Part shown: one piece after another, positions 6,511 through 7,601 of the stretch
How positions within the stretch are numbered: position 1 is the first letter of the stretch
Layout of the letters: every line of letters starts with the position of its first letter
NCBI GenBank assembly: GCA_002296225.1
Contig: DBHR01000110.1
Span: forward strand, 719-8,319
Length of the DNA stretch: 7,601 nt
Reading direction: 5' to 3'
Origin: Acidobacteria bacterium UBA823
GTDB lineage: Bacteria; Acidobacteriota; Vicinamibacteria; Vicinamibacterales; UBA823
Translations under genes and position numbers: made by a program
Notes under the pieces: generated by a model
Seen by the model: the letters and a program-made list of their open reading frames with translations, nothing else
The model's database searches: none
What the model was told of the DNA's origin: nothing

Positions 6511-7074
6511 TTAACCAGTGCCGCGCGGGTCGGGCGGCATCGATTCTTCAAGATCGACACCTAATCCGTCAGCGATCCGATTAATGTAGTTGAAATAGGC
6601 GATCACCTGTGCAGCGTCGCTGATCTGCTCATCGCTCAGACCCGCGGCTCGTAGGTGGTCCAGTTCTCCGCGCCGAATTTCCGACGGCGCACGCGTCAGG
6701 TGCTCGGCGTACTCCATCAATGCGGTGTCGACTGGCGGGAGCCCAGCCTTGCGCCAGTCCATTTCAAAGCGGTCCACCCAGGCTGCTTCGTTGACCTCGG
6801 CACGGAGGTCGTTGAGATGTGCTTCCACTCAGTAGTGGCACTTGTTCGCTTGTGACACTACGACGGCTAGCATCTCCCGCTGGGCACGGCTCAGTGCGGC
6901 ACGGCCGTGCATGATGGCGCGATACAGACCCATGCTCGCCTTCAGCTGCATCGGTCGAAGCCCCATGATGCCCACGATGTTGTAGATCTTGCCGACGCGC
7001 TTGATTGCCTTGTCGTATTCCAGACGGAGCGCGCCTTCAGATTGCTTGTAGTTGATCGTCTTGATCCACGCCAT
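6511..7074 (-). CDS. AhpD-like / carboxymuconolactone decarboxylase family selenoprotein (in-frame UGA read as selenocysteine)
   Basis: This is a peroxidase-related protein of the CMD/AhpD fold, probably a cytoplasmic thiol (here selenol) oxidoreductase or peroxidase. Two reading frames of 81 and 105 codons (7074-6832 and 6828-6511) are joined in phase by a single TGA (6831-6829); together they give 187 residues, a usual length for the family. The first part starts MAWIKTI, as many homologues do, and ends in a VVVSQANKCHY stretch; the second starts with VEAHL. Residue 82, the TGA, falls on the second Cys of the AhpD motif C-x-x-C-x-x-x-H, giving C79-H-Y-U82-V-E-A-H86, with E67 at the spacing of the AhpD proton-relay Glu. 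The C-terminal part carries LTRAP and VIAYFNYINRIADGLGV, a family hallmark. A hairpin 18 nt after the TGA fits a bacterial SECIS. The SD before ATG 7074 is weak. The alternative is a true nonsense mutation or a GTG restart at 6828, but no other damage is visible. Confidence 0.87.
6793..6810 (-). promoter_or_regulatory. Candidate bacterial SECIS hairpin
   Basis: On the minus strand GACCTC (6810-6805), loop CGTGCC (6804-6799) and GAGGTC (6798-6793) form a perfect 6-bp stem with a 6-nt loop. The stem begins 18 nt and the loop 24 nt after the in-frame TGA, and a G is the second loop base. These agree with the general description of bacterial SECIS elements bound by SelB: a short stem-loop just 3' of the UGA, within the coding sequence, with a G at the start of the loop. 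Confidence 0.65.
6829..6831 (-). other. Recoded TGA codon, predicted selenocysteine 82
   Basis: The TGA follows TAC and precedes GTG in phase with both halves of the AhpD-like gene. It replaces the resolving or peroxidatic Cys position of the C-x-x-C motif, the commonest place for Sec in redox proteins. Confidence 0.82.
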
Positions 7075-7117
7075 GGGATGCCACGTGCGAAAGAAGCGGC
7101 GATTCGCGTGTGGGTGG

Positions 7118-7123
7118 AGTATA
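7118..7123 (-). promoter_or_regulatory. Candidate -10 box for the selenoprotein gene
   Basis: Read on the minus strand from 7123, TATACT matches the -10 consensus at 5 of 6 positions and lies 43 nt before the ATG at 7074. The -35 region at the expected distance is poor. Confidence 0.35.
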
Positions 7124-7153
7124 GCAGCCTGCTCGTGTCGGGTGCCCGGCGCC

Positions 7154-7159
7154 TATAAT
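7154..7159 (+). promoter_or_regulatory. Candidate -10 box for the penicillin amidase gene
   Basis: TATAAT is a perfect sigma-70 -10 hexamer placed 43 nt before the ATG at 7203, with a GC-rich region just upstream. No clear TTGACA-like -35 is seen at 16-18 nt, so activation by a regulator or a relaxed -35 would be needed. Confidence 0.5.
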
Positions 7160-7202
7160 GACACCTGATGTTATACGCGAACGCGTTTCACGGGAGCTAT
7201 TC

Positions 7203-7601
7203 ATGAGAACCATCCATCTGCTGACGGTCGGTGCGGTGCTGGGATACGCGGGGTTATTTGGCGCCGTCGGTGATGTCGAGGCACAGATGGAAACGCCGCG
7301 GCTGGCTGGACTCGCTGAGTCTGTGGAGATCGTTAAGGACCGGTGGGGAATTGCGCACATTTACGCCAAGACAGAAGCCGATTTATTCTTCGCCCAGGGC
7401 TTCAACGCTGCACGCGATCGGTTGTTCCAGTTCGAAGTATGGCGGCGCAAGGCGACTGGAACCACGGCTGAGATTCTGGGCCGGCGGGCGCTTCTAGACG
7501 ACATCGGCTCTCGGCTCCATCGGTTCCGCGGCGATCTCACGCAAGAACTGAACCACTATCACCCCCGCGGCGAGGAAATCATCAACGCGTTTGTGCGTGG
7601 C
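7203..7601 (+). CDS. Penicillin amidase family protein (S45, Ntn-hydrolase), N-terminal part, runs off right edge
   Basis: This is the start of a penicillin-acylase-family amidohydrolase. Members are exported, cleave themselves into alpha and beta chains, and hydrolyse amide bonds of acylated substrates such as beta-lactams, N-acyl-homoserine lactones or N-acyl amino acids. My translation gives 133 residues to the edge. Residues 1-27 form a Sec signal peptide ending in VEA before Q28. The alpha-chain signature follows: VEIVKDRWGIAHIYAKTEADLF is spread over 41-62, then FAQGFNAARDRLFQFEVWRR (63-82) and ATGTTAEILG (84-93), all typical of the family N-terminus. The catalytic Ser at the beta-chain N-terminus lies beyond the window, so activity and completeness cannot be judged. 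ATG 7203 has GGAG (7193-7196) 6 nt upstream and a perfect TATAAT box further up. It is divergent from the selenoprotein gene. Confidence 0.92.
   Translation, partial: MRTIHLLTVGAVLGYAGLFGAVGDVEAQMETPRLAGLAESVEIVKDRWGIAHIYAKTEADLFFAQGFNAARDRLFQFEVWRRKATGTTAEILGRRALLDDIGSRLHRFRGDLTQELNHYHPRGEEIINAFVRG

Noticed and set aside
6511..6828. Separate gene starting at GTG 6828 for the C-terminal half of the AhpD-like protein
   Set aside because: It would begin in the middle of the active-site helix, with no SD before it, and the preceding frame would end at the first redox Cys. A single selenoprotein explains both halves.
6511..7074. Pseudogene created by a nonsense mutation
   Set aside because: The only lesion is a TGA at exactly the redox Cys position, both halves remain conserved, and a SECIS-like hairpin follows. 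Random decay would not be expected to give this.

Overview
The window looks like chromosomal DNA from a GC-rich, Gram-negative-type bacterium. It carries exported enzymes with Sec- or Tat-type leaders and a TAXI-TRAP uptake system. The mix (GH109 Gfo/Idh/MocA enzyme with a Tat leader, secreted S9 peptidase, penicillin-amidase family protein, and an AhpD-like protein that appears to contain selenocysteine) would suit an Acidobacteriota (Vicinamibacteria-like) or similar environmental lineage. That assignment is inference from gene content; no marker gene is present. No rRNA, tRNA, insertion sequence, CRISPR array or other mobile feature was seen, and there is no gene-free stretch longer than 300 bases.

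Layout. On the minus strand, 1-1648 holds a TAXI-family TRAP solute receptor followed by the N-terminal part of a fused TRAP membrane subunit that runs off the left edge; the two genes are essentially overlapping. A divergent gap of about 150 bp leads to a plus-strand GH109-type Gfo/Idh/MocA protein (1799-3148) with a twin-arginine signal. A convergent gap of about 125 bp holds two inverted repeats and a possible 19-codon ORF, and separates it from a large secreted S9 prolyl-oligopeptidase-family peptidase on the minus strand (3274-5397). Another divergent gap of about 140 bp leads to a plus-strand nitrilase (5539-6504). The nitrilase stop lies 6 bp from the stop of a convergent minus-strand gene (6511-7074). 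A final divergent gap of about 130 bp, with good -10-like boxes facing both ways, leads to the beginning of a penicillin-amidase (S45/Ntn-hydrolase) gene that runs off the right edge.

The most notable item is 6511-7074. A naive gene finder would split it into two short ORFs at an in-frame TGA (6829-6831). Read through, it is one 187-residue AhpD/carboxymuconolactone-decarboxylase-fold protein in which the TGA falls exactly at the second redox Cys of the CxxC-xxx-H motif, giving C79-x-x-U82-x-x-x-H86 with the upstream relay Glu at 67. A perfect 6-bp hairpin with a 6-nt loop lies 18 nt after the TGA, a placement and shape that fit a bacterial SECIS element. The best reading is a selenoprotein.

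The genes do not form one obvious pathway. They suggest scavenging of organic matter: peptide and amide hydrolysis (S9 peptidase, penicillin amidase), amino-sugar glycoside cleavage (GH109), nitrile hydrolysis (nitrilase), organic acid or amino acid uptake (TAXI-TRAP) and peroxide defence (selenoprotein). Apart from the TRAP pair, each gene seems to be its own transcription unit.
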